Source: Closterium sp. NIES-65 (Eukaryota > Streptophyta > Zygnematophyceae > Desmidiales > Closteriaceae). Taken from it: a stretch of DNA of 64,000 bases. This document shows positions 1-9,948 of this stretch, one piece after another. Under the pieces are notes generated by a model. It saw only the letters and a program-made list of their open reading frames with translations. It was not told the DNA's origin and searched no databases. The stretch lies in NCBI GenBank assembly GCA_948144175.1, contig CANXME010000781.1:1-64000 (forward strand), in the 5' to 3' direction. Within the stretch, counting starts at the first letter, position 1. Every line of letters starts with the position of its first letter. A program made the position numbers and the translations under genes.

Positions 1-942
1 GGGCCCACCACATCAAACCTTTTTTTCTGTCCGGAGCGCGCTTCGGGCCCTTGCTCTTACTTTTTTTTCGATCTGCCCCTAACGGCCCGAGCGCCGCCCT
101 TAGCGAGCGCCCCGCCCTAGCAGCCCGAGCGCGCCCTTAGCGCCCGCGCCCGCTGCACGCCCTCGCGCAGCCTTAGCGGCCTCGCCGCGTCTGATCTCGC
201 AGCCCCGCCGCCCTGATCTCGTGGCCCCGGCCGCCCAAAAGCGCTTGCGGCCCCGCGTCCCTGATCTCACGGCCCCGCCGCCTCAGCGCTCAAGGCCCCG
301 CCGCCCGTGATCTCGCGGCCCCGCCGCCCCAGCGCTTTCCGGCACCTGCTGCCCTGATACGCAGCCCCGTCGCCCCGGCGCTCCCGCCCCGCCGCCCCTG
401 ATACGCGGCCCCGCCGCCCCAGCGCTCCGGCCCCGCCGCCCCTGATCTCACGGCCCCGCCGTCCCTGATCTCGCGGCCCCGCCGCCCCAGCGCTCACGGC
501 CCGCCGCCCCTGATCTCGCGGGCCCCGCCGCCCCAAGCGCTCCCGGCCCCGCCGCCCCTACTACGCGGCCCGCCGCCCCTGGTTTCGCGGCCCCGCGCCC
601 CAGCACTCACGGCCCCGCCGCCCCTTGCTCTCGCGCCGCACGACTGCAGCAGCCGAGCCGCCCAACTGCAGCAGCTGAGCCGCCCACCTGCAGCAGCCGA
701 GCCACCGTACCGCCGAGCAACAGTGCACGCGACCGCCCTGCACCCGAGCCGCCCGGCAGCGAGCCGCCCCGCCCGAGCCGCCTACCGCCGAGCCGCCTGG
801 GAACCGAGCCGCCCGGGAGCCGAGTCGCTGAGTAGCCGAGCCGCCATCTACCGAGCCGCCCGACCTGCCCTGCCGGTGAGCACTGTACCGCTCTCACTGC
901 GTGCCCTTCCCCTACTGCTTGCACTGCTTCACTCTCGTCGTC
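1..942 (+). repeat. GC-rich tandem-repeat leader of C1
   Basis: The untranslated leader between primer site and gag. Bases about 190-620 are an imperfect tandem array of a roughly 24-nt unit built on cggccccgccgcccctgatc. Bases about 640-870 change to a gagccgcc-based array. Open frames on both strands here are low-complexity (R/A/G/P) and are not taken as genes. The other copies of the family have leaders at the same place but with different repeat units. Confidence 0.75.
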
Positions 943-2335
943 ATGGCTACCCCTAGTGTCCTTGCTTTTGACGCTGAGGGTCGAGCCATAGACTTTGAGG
1001 TCTGGCTCGACGACCTGCAGCTGTCTTTACAGTGCGATAGGGCGGGACGGTCTGTCTCTCTTTGACCTCACCTCTGGCGCCGTCCCTTCCCCTGCTGCTG
1101 ATGCTGACGCCACTGTCGCTCATAGTGGGCCACGCGCGATGCTGCTGCACGACTTGCTGTGCGTCGCCACTTGTCTACCGCTGAGCGCTGCGCACTTTAG
1201 CCAGTACAAGAGTGCCCAGACCTTGTACGACTTGTGTTGTAGTTGCGCGCTACTCCTCCCCTGCCACTGCTGCACTGAGCCGCCTCATGCTCCCTTCCTC
1301 TTCCCTGACCTTGCCGCCTTTCCCACTGTCGCTGATCTCATCACGCACTCCGCACTAGTGACACTCGCTACCGCGCTGCGCTTCCTGCTGACTTCTGCGC
1401 CAAGAACCCCCCCCCATGTACATCACTCTCTACTTCTTAGTCACTCGCCTCCCTGACTCCCTTCGTGTAGTCCGGGACCACTTCCTCGCAGTCTGTCCCA
1501 CACCCTCACAGTCGACAGCAGAGAGAAGGCCCTCTTGCAGTAGAGAAGAGCATAGTCGCTGTAGGAGCCTCTCGAGGTGACCCCGCGCCCCCATCTTTGA
1601 GGGGTGTTCTCCTTCCCCTCTCCTGCCCTCTGTGCCTCTGCTGCTGCGGCCGACCTCGTTGGTCTTGAGTCGGTCGGTGCGGCGTCTGCCCTAGCGGGAG
1701 ACGCCGCTCTGACAAGGGCAAGGGGGGCAAGGGAGCGGGTGGGGCCAGTGGGGGCGGTGGCGTGGAGTGTGGTGGAGGCGGCGGAGGGAGTGGGGGTGGC
1801 GGTGGAGGTGGTAGCGGGGGTGGGGGTGCTAGTGGCAGCAGTGGAGGCGGGGGAGTGGCGGCGGCGGTGGCGCGGTGGTAGCGGAGGTGGCGGAGGTGGC
1901 GGCGGTGGAGGTGGAGGCGGGGGCGGTGGAGGTGGAGGCGGGGGTGGCGGAGGTGGAGGTGGTCGGAGTGGAGCTTCGCAGCGGAGCGGCACTGGTGGCG
2001 GTCAGCGCCAGCAGAGCACAGCAGCAGCAGTAGCGTTCTCGCGACGTCCCCACCCCTCAGCAACTCCGTGAGTGGTACACGCAGCGTCAGCGCCGGTGGG
2101 AGTTTTGGTCCCTGCACCTACGTTCTCCGCACTGGCGACCGCACTGGAGAGCAGTGTAGGGGTGGCCCACTCCGCCCAGCGCGCTTTGGCGCCTGACGGA
2201 CGCTGGCTCAGCAGTTCCCGGAGGCCGCGGAGATCCCGTCAGCGGAGAGGCTGCGTAGCGGTTGGATTGTAGCTCCTAGGGATGTATGCTATCGTGCTGT
2301 ATGTTAGTGAGGAGGGTGACTGTTACCGGTGTTTC
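943..2335 (+). pseudogene. gag: C1 gag (degenerate)
   Basis: The ATG at 943 opens the conserved gag start (MATPSVLAFDAEG...), shared by C3, C4, C5 and, with one substitution, C9. The N-terminal UBN2-like gag domain spans about 943-1560 but is broken by frameshifts. A purine/G-rich stretch at about 1720-1965 codes the family's poly-glycine tract, and remnants of the Cys/His motif region follow at about 2095-2220. Gag would form the virus-like particle around the element RNA. The opposite-strand proline-rich frames across 1441-2117 are shadows of the poly-Gly tract. Confidence 0.75.
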
Positions 2336-3905
2336 CCCCGACCCGTGCTACTGTTTGCTTGTACTGCGCTCTAGGTGCCGGTGAGGCTTTTGCTCTAGGT
2401 GCCAGTGCGTCTGTGCTCTCAGGTGCTCGTGAGACTGCGCTCTCAGGTACTGCGTCGGCTTCGGCCTCCCTCACCTTCACTCTTGACTCTGGAGCGTCTC
2501 GCTCTTTCTTTCGGGACCGCACCACACTTACGCCGCTTAGTCGGCCGGTTGCGGTTTCCCTGGCTGACCCCTCCGGGGGTCCTGTCCTGTCTCGCTTCTC
2601 CACAGTCCTCCCGTGTCCGGCGGCTCCCTCTGGCACCCTGTCTGGTCTCTACTCCCCTCGTTCTCTACAAACTTGTGAGTGGTGCTGACCTACAGGATGC
2701 GGGAGTCCACCAGTTCACCCCTGCTAGTCAGCGAGTGACGCACTGCACGAAGGCTAGCACGGGTCGTCACCTGGCTACGTTTACACGTCAGCCAGGGTCG
2801 AGCCTGTACACACTGACCACTGCTTCTCCTCCAAGTGCTGAGTCTGGTAGAGTCCCTTCGTCCCGTCAGGTGTTTGCTGCAGCGTCCAGGTCTGGTTCTG
2901 AATCTGCCCCCTGTTCGTGTCGCCGTCTATCTCACGAGACCCTCCTCTGGCACCACCGCCTGGCCACCCCCTCTCTGCTTCGGCTAAGAGGCATGGCCTC
3001 CCGTCTTCTTGTGTCTGGTCTCCCCGGGTCTCTACTCCCCTTCCTCAGGGCCTGGCCCTGCCTATGTCCCCTGGTCCAGGGGCGCCAGCGTGCTGCCCCT
3101 CACTCCTCCCATTTTCTTCCGAAAGAGGCTCCGTTGCAGACGCTTCACATGGACGTGTGGGGCCTGCCCGCGTCCGTGGACTCGGTCACGAGCGCTACTT
3201 CCTGTTGGTGGTTGACGATACTCGCGTTACACCACAGTCTTCCCCTTGCGCAGCAAGGGTGATGTCACTGAGGTGCTGATCGACTGGATCCGCGAAGCTC
3301 GTCTCCAGCTCACGCAGAGCTTTGGCTCGGACTTTCCTGTGTTGCGTCTGCACTCGGACAGAGGCGGAGAGTTTTCCTCACTCTGGCCTTTTGCGTGCTA
3401 CTGTCCGTGCGCGAGACATCCGCCAGACCTTCACGCTTCCGGACTCCCCGCAGCAAAATGGGATTGCAGAGCGCCGCATTGGCATGGTCATGGACGTCGC
3501 TCGTACGTCCATGATGCATGCGGCTGCCCCCCATTTTCTGTGGCCGTTGCGGTCAGGTACGCAGCGCATCAGATCAACCTCCACCCCAGGGTCTCCAGGC
3601 CGGAACCTCCCCAGCGCTGCTGTGGACGGGGAAGGTTGGCGATGCGTCGGCGTTCAGGGTCTGGGGATCTCGGGCGTTTGTCCGCGACTTGTCTGCGGAC
3701 AAGCTGTCCCCTCGCGCTGCTCCCTGCGTCTTCCTGGGGTTCCCCCCCGACGCCCCTGGGTGGCAGTTCTACCACCCCATCTCTCGACGTGTTCTGTCCT
3801 CCCAGGACGTCACGTTCGAAGAGTCGGTACCCTACTACCGCCTCTTCCCCTACCGCACTCCGTCCCTCCCCCGCCCCCACTCTTCTTGGTACCACGTCCC
3901 CCCCT
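2336..3905 (+). pseudogene. pol: C1 protease, GAG-pre-integrase and integrase (degenerate)
   Basis: An aspartic protease active site (LDSGAS) lies at about 2485-2505, followed by the pre-integrase region and the integrase core. Visible integrase pieces are the HMDVWG start near 3150, the SDRGGEF segment near 3355, and the QQNGIAERRIGM segment near 3450, holding the three acidic D-D-E residues of the strand-transfer site. At least four frame changes separate these blocks, so no continuous polyprotein can be made. Order and motifs match the intact relatives C4 and C9. Confidence 0.8.
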
Positions 3906-5070
3906 GGTAGACCCCCTCCCCCCTCAAGGTCCTGCCCCTTCAGGTGTGTCCCAGGTAGACGCGGTCGAGCCTGTCGAGGTCACTGGTGACTCTTGTTGCT
4001 GCGCGGAGCTGAGCATGGGGGTGCTGAGACTGGAGGTGCTACGCCTGAGGGTATTGAGCCTGGGGGTGCGGAGTCTGGGGGTGCGGAGTCTGGAGGTGCT
4101 GAGACTGGTAGTGCTGAGCCTGGGGGTGCTGAGCCTGGGGGTGCTGAGCCTGGGGGTGCTGAGCTTGGGGGTGCTGAGACTGGGGGTGCTCCGCCTGGAG
4201 GTGCTTCGTCTCGCCGAGAGCCACTCTCCCACAGGAGCTACGTGAGTGGTTTGCCAGGCGCTGGAGGCGTGCTGCTGGTACTGGAGGTTCTTCGACTGCA
4301 GGGGTACTGCTGCCGAGCGTCCCGGAGGTGCTCGTACTGTGGGTGCTGGAGCTGCTAGGTCTGAGGGTTCTCTGGAGCTGGTGCTGCTGAGGGTGTTGGC
4401 GCTGAGACTGCCGCTGGAGGTCCGACTGGCGGTGCTCCTGGTGGTGCTGCTGGAGGTTCTGGAGCTACTAGAGGTGCTGCTGGAGCGGGTACTCCTGCTG
4501 GGGGTTCTGGTGCTGTGTCCCTGCTGTTTGACATCGCCGCGCGGCCCCGGCCATACTTCGTTCCGCTTCTGCAGCAGGTTCTTGGTCTTACACCTTCTCC
4601 GGTCCTCCTCCTCCTCCCTTAGAGGGTCCACAGCCTGTCTCGTCCCAGTCACAGCACAGCCTGCCTCACCTTTGCCTGCTCCTTCTCCTACGCTGGTCCG
4701 ACTGGAGGACTTACTGAGCGTCGTGAGCCGCGTCTCGTCCTGCGTCGCCCGGTTCGTACTGCGCGCGCTAGTGGTCGCGGTTCGCCGTCAGCGTCCTCCT
4801 CCTGTCCCTGGCACGCACCGGATGTCTCTGCGTCGTCTACTGCTCCTCTACGTGCCCCTTTGCCTTCTCCTCCTGCTTCTCTCTTCCTGCTCTTGCCGAC
4901 CCGGAGTCGGACTCTCTTCGTGCTGTCAGTCCTACTGTCACTTGTCCCCTTGCTACTGCTGTCACTGACCCTTCTTTCGAGTCTTCTGCTGCGTCTGCCC
5001 TGTCACTGAGCTCGTCGACTTTGCTGCGCGCTGTCGTCTAGACTACGCTGCTAGTCTTGTCGCTGAGTCT
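3906..5070 (+). pseudogene. C1 integrase-RT linker with 15-bp minisatellite
   Basis: The polyprotein linker between integrase and RT. Bases about 4010-4205 hold a tandem array of a 15-bp unit (ggtgctgagcctggg and variants) coding a pentapeptide of the type E-P-G-G-A. Downstream is Ala/Gly/Pro-rich sequence, frame-shifted several times. Equivalent arrays sit at the same place in C2, C3, C4 and C9. No catalytic motif is expected; a flexible or disordered hinge is an inference. Confidence 0.65.
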
Positions 5071-6825
5071 GAGTCTGCCTGTCCTCCGTCCGTCGGGGGT
5101 GTGTGTGCCCTTGGCAACGGACGTCGTTGAGGACAGGCAGGAGGAGTTCCAGTTGTCTGGCCCGCGCTTCACCTCATCTCGCGTCTGTACTGCTTGCTCC
5201 TGAGGGAGACCCGGATGCACTAGACATCCCGACTCCGCGCTCTTACGCGGAGGCGATAGAGGGTCCCTACTCCTCTCACTGGCAGGCAGCTATGGATGCA
5301 GAGATGGCTTCCTAGAAGTCCACAGGCACCTACGTCGACGCTGTTCCCCCTCCTGGGGCGAACATCGTCAGTGGCATGTGGATCTTCAGGGTGAAGCGGC
5401 CGCCGGGTTCTCCGCCTGTCTTCAAGGCGCGTTTACGTGGCTCGTGGCTTCAGTCAGCGGCAGGGGGTTGACTACTTTCAGACCTTCTCCCCCACCCCGA
5501 AGATGACCACTCACTATCGGGTACTGCTGCACGTTGCTGCACACCGTGACTACGAGCTGCACTCTCTCGACTTCAGCAGAGCTTTCTTGTAGGGCAGCCT
5601 GCACGAGGGAGATCTGGCTGCGTCGCCCACCTGGCTTCACTTGGTCTTTCCCTCCTGGTACCCAGTGGAGTCTCCGGCGTCCAGTCTACGGTCTTCTGCC
5701 AGGCGCCACGTGAGTGGCACGACACACTGAGGACCACGCTGGACGGCACTTGGGTTTCCTCCTTCTACTGCCGACCCGTCGCTGTTTCTGCGCAACGACA
5801 CCTCTCTGCCGCCGTTCTACATCCTCGTGTACGTCGACGACCTGGTCTTTGCCACAGCTGACACTGCTGGACTCGCCTACGTGAAGTCCGAGCTGCAGAA
5901 GAGACACACGTGCACTGACCTGGGTGAACTGCGCAGCTACCTTGGCTTTGGAGATCACTCGAGACAGAGCACGCCGCACCATTACCCTTACTCAGTCACA
6001 CATGGTGCAGCAGGTCCTTCATCGCTTCGGCTTCCACGTACTCCTTGCCTCAGGCCACTCCTCTGCCTACTCGCCACTTCGCTCTCAGCTCTGGCCTTTG
6101 GATGAGTCCGTAGAGTCGAGTGGGCCCCGTATGCAGAGCTTGTTGGCTGCCTCATGTACCTGATGACCTGCACACGACCTGACCTTGCATACCCTCTTAG
6201 CATTCTCGCACGCTATGTTGCTCCTGGGAGACACCGACCAGAGCACATGGCTGCCAGCGAAGAGGGTGTTGCGCTACTTGTGCAGTACGTCGGGCATGGG
6301 GCTAGTGCTTGGAGGGCGCAGTCCAGTGGTCCTCACTGGGCACCGCGGACGCTTCTTGGGCTGACGACCAGGCTACGCAGCGGGTCGTCCACAGGGGTAC
6401 ACCTTCAGCCTTGGTTCCGGCTCTGTTTTTGTGGCGGGCTACCCGCTCGTCTTCTGTTCTCGGACTCCAGTTGTGAGGCTGAGATCTACGCCGGGGCTAT
6501 GGCTGCACAGGAGTTACGCTGGCTCACCTACCTGTTGACCGACCTTGGAGAGCCGCCTCGTTCTCCTCCAGTCCTGTACGTAGAGAACAAGGCCATGCTG
6601 GCCTTGTGTCGAGAGCAGCGACTGGAGCACAGGACAAAGCACATTGCTCTCCGCTACTTTCTTGCTCGTGAGCTACAGCAGCGTGGACAGTTGCGACTTG
6701 CGTACGTGGCCTCTGAGGCCAACACTGCTGATGTCTTTACCAAGGCACTTGCGCCTTGTGATCATCAGCGTTGCTGCACGCAGTTGGGCCTTGTGCCTGT
6801 CTTGCCTCACTTGCTCACTTCTTGA
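5071..6825 (+). pseudogene. pol: C1 reverse transcriptase and RNase H (degenerate)
   Basis: An RVT_2-type RT region begins near 5240 (SYAEAIEGPYSS). Its catalytic YVDD box is readable at about 5827-5845 (VYVDDLVFATAD). The RNase H domain follows from about 6150 (TCTRPDLAYPLSILAR) to a stop at 6823-6825, including the SSCEAEIYAGAMAAQEL block and the final ANTADVFTKAL block. RT copies element RNA into cDNA and RNase H removes the RNA. Insertions and frame changes near 5300, 5430, 5740, 5950, 6110, 6240 and 6390 make it a pseudogene. Confidence 0.85.
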
Positions 6826-7040
6826 CCTTGCTTGTACCTCGACCTATATATACTCTTGCTCTTGCTTGCTTGACTCTTGTATATCTCTATATATAGTCTT
6901 GCATGTGAACTGGCCTTGTGGCCCTTGAACTTGTGCTCGGAATGTGTGGTGACTTTGTGATCCACCCTGAGCTTTTGCTTTGTTTTTGCTTGACTGGTCT
7001 TTGTGACCCCTTGTTCTCCCCCACTTTGCCTATGGGGGTG
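6826..7040 (+). other. C1 3' UTR and polypurine tract
   Basis: Non-coding, conserved among family members: ggcc-ttgt-ggcc inverted motif, cggaatgtgtggtgactttgtgatccaccc-type block, TTTGC-rich stretch, and the terminal tatgggggtg immediately before the LTR, which serves as polypurine tract for plus-strand priming. The same block occurs before the 3' LTRs of C2, C3, C4, C6 and C9. Confidence 0.7.
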
Positions 7041-7172
7041 TGTCAGAATGTTATAGCTTACTTTTTTGTGTAGGCTATAGTGGGTTATCCCATAGGGGGT
7101 ACAACCCAACTAGGGTTTCCTATTTGTACTCACTTCATTCATAGTCATTTCATTCTCGTTCTAACTTTCTCA
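7041..7172 (+). repeat. 3' LTR of C1 (132 bp)
   Basis: Starts TGTCAGAATG after the polypurine tract and ends ...CTTTCTCA. The length matches the 132-bp LTRs of C3 and the 5' LTR of C4. It resembles the subfamily with 'cccatagggggt' in the middle (as the C4 5' LTR), rather than the 'cccataaggggt' type of C3. Confidence 0.85.
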
Positions 7173-7350
7173 TCCCGGTGTGTGCACTTCGGGCATCCTA
7201 GTGAGGGGGGGTGTCAGAGGTCCACTGGTGATCCCTGATTGATTCTAGGGAAGGGTTACAGGCACGGTTGCCTGGGGGGTTATGGGCGCACTGACCCGCT
7301 ACTTAAACAAGCCCTTTTATCCCAGTGGTATAGTGGCTGGGATTCTGAGA
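7173..7350 (+). mobile_element. TRIM fragment (part of internal region plus one LTR)
   Basis: Bases 7173-7211 match the end of the internal region of the complete TRIM at 50883-51229 (tcccRgtgtgtgcacttcgggcatc, then a G run). Bases 7212-7350 match its 138-bp LTR, ending GATTCTGAGA instead of GATTCTGACA. The 5' LTR, primer site and B box are missing on the left, where C1 abuts. Either C1 inserted into this TRIM, with the left half beyond the window, or the TRIM was truncated there. Confidence 0.8.
7319..7343 (+). promoter_or_regulatory. Conserved A-box hairpin in TRIM LTR (diverged copy)
   Basis: ATCCCAG - TGGTATAGTGG - CTGGGAT: a perfect 7-bp stem with an 11-nt loop. In the complete TRIM the same place reads ATCCCAA - TGGTCTAGTGG - TTGGGAT. 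Both strands of the terminal base pair changed together (A-T to G-C), so pairing is kept. The loop matches the consensus of a tRNA A box. Confidence 0.6.
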
Positions 7351-7609
7351 CGTATGGACCCTGTCCATACAGGCGCTGTTCTGCTGGAGTTCTTGCCGCC
7401 ACACTGTTGGTGCGGAGGTCAATTTCGTAGTAACTTCCAATGCCTTTTTGGTTGACTTGGCAAAATATGAAGGTTCGTATTTAACCGAGGTACCGTATTC
7501 TCCCGGACATAACACCATGGGGTATAGATAAAAATACAGGGAAAAAATGGGGGGGGGGGGGGGGGGGGGTCTCCTCGTAGGAAAAAAAATACATAATACC
7601 CGGGTCTTA
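7351..7609. other. Unassigned spacer with short hairpin and G21 run
   Basis: No coding region or known element recognised. It contains a perfect 7-bp inverted repeat GTATGGA/TCCATAC (7352-7370), an AT-rich middle, and an uninterrupted run of 21 G at 7549-7569. Confidence 0.5.
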
Positions 7610-7753
7610 GGGTACATTCCTACGGGGACATTTGTGTCACAATCCCGTTTTTATTTACTGTACCACTCTGTACCGAATCCAACCGCTTTGTACACCGCGG
7701 TACCTTCCCGAAAATTGAGATTGTGACACAAATGTTCCCACAGGAATGCACCT
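7610..7753. mobile_element. MITE-like element, 34-bp terminal inverted repeats, TTA duplication
   Basis: The left arm 7611-7644 and right arm 7719-7752 are inverted repeats with 30 of 34 positions matching by eye (ggtRcattcctRY..acatttgtgtcacaatc). TTA flanks the element on both sides (7607-7609 and 7754-7756). A TTA target and a GGG-type terminus fit PIF/Harbinger-type MITEs. The 144-bp body has no coding capacity. The class assignment rests only on target site and structure; the terminal base pair itself is not complementary. Confidence 0.55.
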
Positions 7754-7756
7754 TTA

Positions 7757-8272
7757 CTATATTGCACATTTTTTTTTTTTGAAAGCAGAAATGAATAAAC
7801 AAAAACAGGGGTCTGTTCTCACTATTATATTGTTGATCAGGGCCACAAAACCGCGTCTACGAGGATAACGTCGGCCTCCATTGGAAACTGCCACATGGCA
7901 AATTCCACCGGGCCCATTGTAGCACCTGATTCGTTGACATCAGTGCCAACCTCGCGCAGCTTGGGTTCATGCAATACGTGGCCGAAATCGCGCACGGTGC
8001 TGTGTTGGTCACATCCAGGCTTCCTCACATGGTCTGTTCTTCCCTTCGTCAAGCGGTTTCCAGTGCACGTCCTCGACAAGTGCTTAGCGGGCCGTGAGAG
8101 CGGCTCCTTTCTGTGCTCGATGTCTTGACTTTAAAGTCATTTCTCCCATGGCGGGTGACATCGACATGCAGTAGTTCACAAGCATGGGTTCATCTCCAGA
8201 TTCTAGCAATACGGTAGATAGGCGGCAGCGGTCTGTACCACCAATCAGACTAGCGCTGCTGCACACGCACGG
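7757..8272. other. Unassigned sequence upstream of pogo-like gene
   Basis: May contain the 5' end of the pogo element, but I could not find its terminal inverted repeats. A 243-nt reverse-strand open frame (7837-8079, 80 codons) gives an unrecognised peptide without obvious domain. I do not call it a gene. Confidence 0.4.
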
Positions 8273-8903
8273 ATGTCTCCTCACTCAATCTTGCCTCAAC
8301 CGGATACTCATGGTGATGCTTCTACTAGGGATGAACCGAGTAGTAGTTCGGACCGTCCTCGTCCTACCCTTCATCGAGTGGTTGTCCCCACGTTCCCGGA
8401 GCGTAACCGCCGGCAGGGACAGACGAAGCGCAACGCAGATGCTGACCCGCCATCCCCTCGCCACCGCATGACGAAACGGCAGCACCATGCAATCACTGCG
8501 AAGGAGAAGCTCCACTGGTTGAAGATGAAGGACTCGCAGCCCGACCTATCAAATCACGCCCTGGCGAAGCTCGCAAAGGTGCAGCCATGCCAGATTCATG
8601 ATTGGAAGAAGATGAGGGAGCGGCTAGAGGTCGCTTCCAGCTGCCGCCGTCACCTCATGGGAGCTGGCCGCAAGTCCAAGTATCCTTTTATGGAACGAAC
8701 GGTCTACCGCCGGATCCTTAAGCACCGGCGGAGAAGGCTCGCCATTTCGGTCAGCATGCTCTAGAAGCGGAGCGCCAAGTACATGAAGCACCGGATGCCC
8801 GGGGTCAACTAGCGCGCATCTTTCCGCTGAGCGACTCGTTTCCGCGCGCGCTGGCATCTGGCGAGGCGGGTGAAGACGAAGATGGGACAGAAGTTGGCAG
8901 CAG

Positions 8904-8977
8904 GTAAGTGTTGCGCCGTCATGCTGTGGTTTGACATCCCAGCGAAGAGCTAATGCTTCTCGTGGCTCTATTTGCAG
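8904..8977 (+). other. Intron 1 of pogo-like transposase
   Basis: Begins gtaagtg, ends tttgcag. Removing it joins reading frame ...KLAAG to DCKAKVESFWEFV without shift, which supports a real spliceosomal intron. Confidence 0.7.
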
Positions 8978-9267
8978 ATTGCAAGGCCAAGGTGGAGTCC
9001 TTTTGGGAGTTTGTGCGCCAGATGCGCTCTCTGCACAACTACCCGCTTGACCTCATCGTGAACACGGACTAGACCCCGCTTTTCCTGGAGATGCTTGCGG
9101 AGCGAAACGCTCGAAATGAAGGGAGCGCGGACGGTTCACGTATAGAGTGCGGGCTATGAGAAGGAGCGTGTTACTGTTATGTTGGCAGTAAACAGCAAAC
9201 GGCCTCAAGCTTCCGCCGTACGTGGTGTTCAAGCGCAAGACCATCCCGAAGGTGCCCATCCCTGTTG

Positions 9268-9353
9268 GTAAGCGTACCACGTTTACGATGTTGTCCCCGA
9301 TCTTGCCTGTCACAAGTCGCAACCGAGCCTGACCCTCTCCCATTCTTTGGCAG
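9268..9353 (+). other. Intron 2 of pogo-like transposase
   Basis: Begins gtaagcg, ends tttggcag after a pyrimidine-rich stretch. Splicing joins KVPIPV to GVAVRAQDKGW in frame, the order expected in DDE_1 transposases. Confidence 0.7.
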
Positions 9354-9569
9354 GTGTGGCGGTCCGTGCACAAGACAAAGGGTGGATGGACGAAGCACTT
9401 GTGCAGGACTGGATCACCCAAGTGATGGTGCCATTTCTGAAGCCCCTGCGTGAAACAACAGGACGCCGTAGAGACGCCTTGGTTGTGCTCGACTCCTACC
9501 GCGGCCACTTGACCGAGGCGGTCGGGCAGACAATGCGGATGTTTTGGCTGTCCCGAGCTGTCATCCCTG

Positions 9570-9680
9570 TGAGAAAAGTACGAGCGAATGAATTGACTAG
9601 GAAACAGGTGGGTACAAGTAGAAAACCTAAAAGTGTTGCACCCCATATTATCTACCCCACTACAGCATATAAGTTTGACA
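9570..9680 (-). repeat. 3' LTR of C2 (about 111 bp)
   Basis: On the minus strand it reads TGTCAAACTTATATGC...CTTTTCTCA, a shortened and diverged form of the 132-bp family LTR, preceded by the typical cacccccataggcgaagtgggggag polypurine block (9681 on). The adjacent pogo bases CCCTG (9565-9569) would be one copy of the target duplication. Confidence 0.75.
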
Positions 9681-9948
9681 CACCCCCATAGGCGAAGTGG
9701 GGGAGAACAAGAGGTCACAAGACCAGTCAAGAAGAACAAAGGAGGCTCGGGGTGGATCACGACGTCACCACACATTCCGAGCACAAGCAAACGGCCACAA
9801 GGCCAGTTCACATGGACAGTTATATAAGGTAGAACAAACAAGACAGTGATCACAACCTAGCAAGTGTAAGCATGCAGGTATATATATAGAGATCAAAGTA
9901 CAAGCGAAGTTACGAAGTGAGCAAGTGAGGCCAAGGTAGGCACAAGGC

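Larger units (their letters stand above)
1..7172 (+). mobile_element. Ty1/copia element C1 (5' end outside window)
   Basis: A copia-order retrotransposon reading left to right: GC-rich leader, gag, protease, integrase, reverse transcriptase, RNase H, conserved 3' UTR, polypurine tract and 3' LTR. The first bases match the leader of copy C3 about 45 nt past its primer-binding site, so the 5' LTR lies just before the window. It is the most decayed full-order member of the family here: many indels and stops scatter the polyprotein over all three frames. It ends at the CA of its LTR, directly against TRIM-derived sequence. Autonomy is excluded by the number of breaks. Confidence 0.9.
8273..9569 (+). 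pseudogene. pogo/CENP-B-like transposase, 5' half
   Basis: Exon 1 (from ATG 8273) codes a CENP-B/pogo-type N-terminal helix-turn-helix region (ITAKEKLHWLKMKDSQPDLS, then GAGRKSKYPFME) and, after a stop at 8762, the second DNA-binding region (AKYMKHRMPGV). Introns at 8904-8977 and 9268-9353 have GT...AG ends. Exon 2 carries the DDE_1 start (IVNTD-stop-TP, where pogo proteins have DETP) and LKLPPYVVFKRKTIPK. Exon 3 has VRAQDKGWMDE and VVLDSYRGHLTEAV. The frame stops at 9569 where copia C2 is inserted; the gene resumes at 39543. Several stops and one frame change show it is dead. Confidence 0.85.

Noticed and set aside
2329-2688. Independent host aspartic protease gene
   Set aside because: It is the C1 protease segment; the same sequence lies between gag and integrase in C3, C4, C5 and C9.
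4039-4224. Opposite-strand HPQAQ-type frame and the LSLGVL-type frame over the linker repeats
   Set aside because: Shadows of the 15-bp pentapeptide array in the real pol frame; the same shadows occur in C2, C3, C4 and C9.
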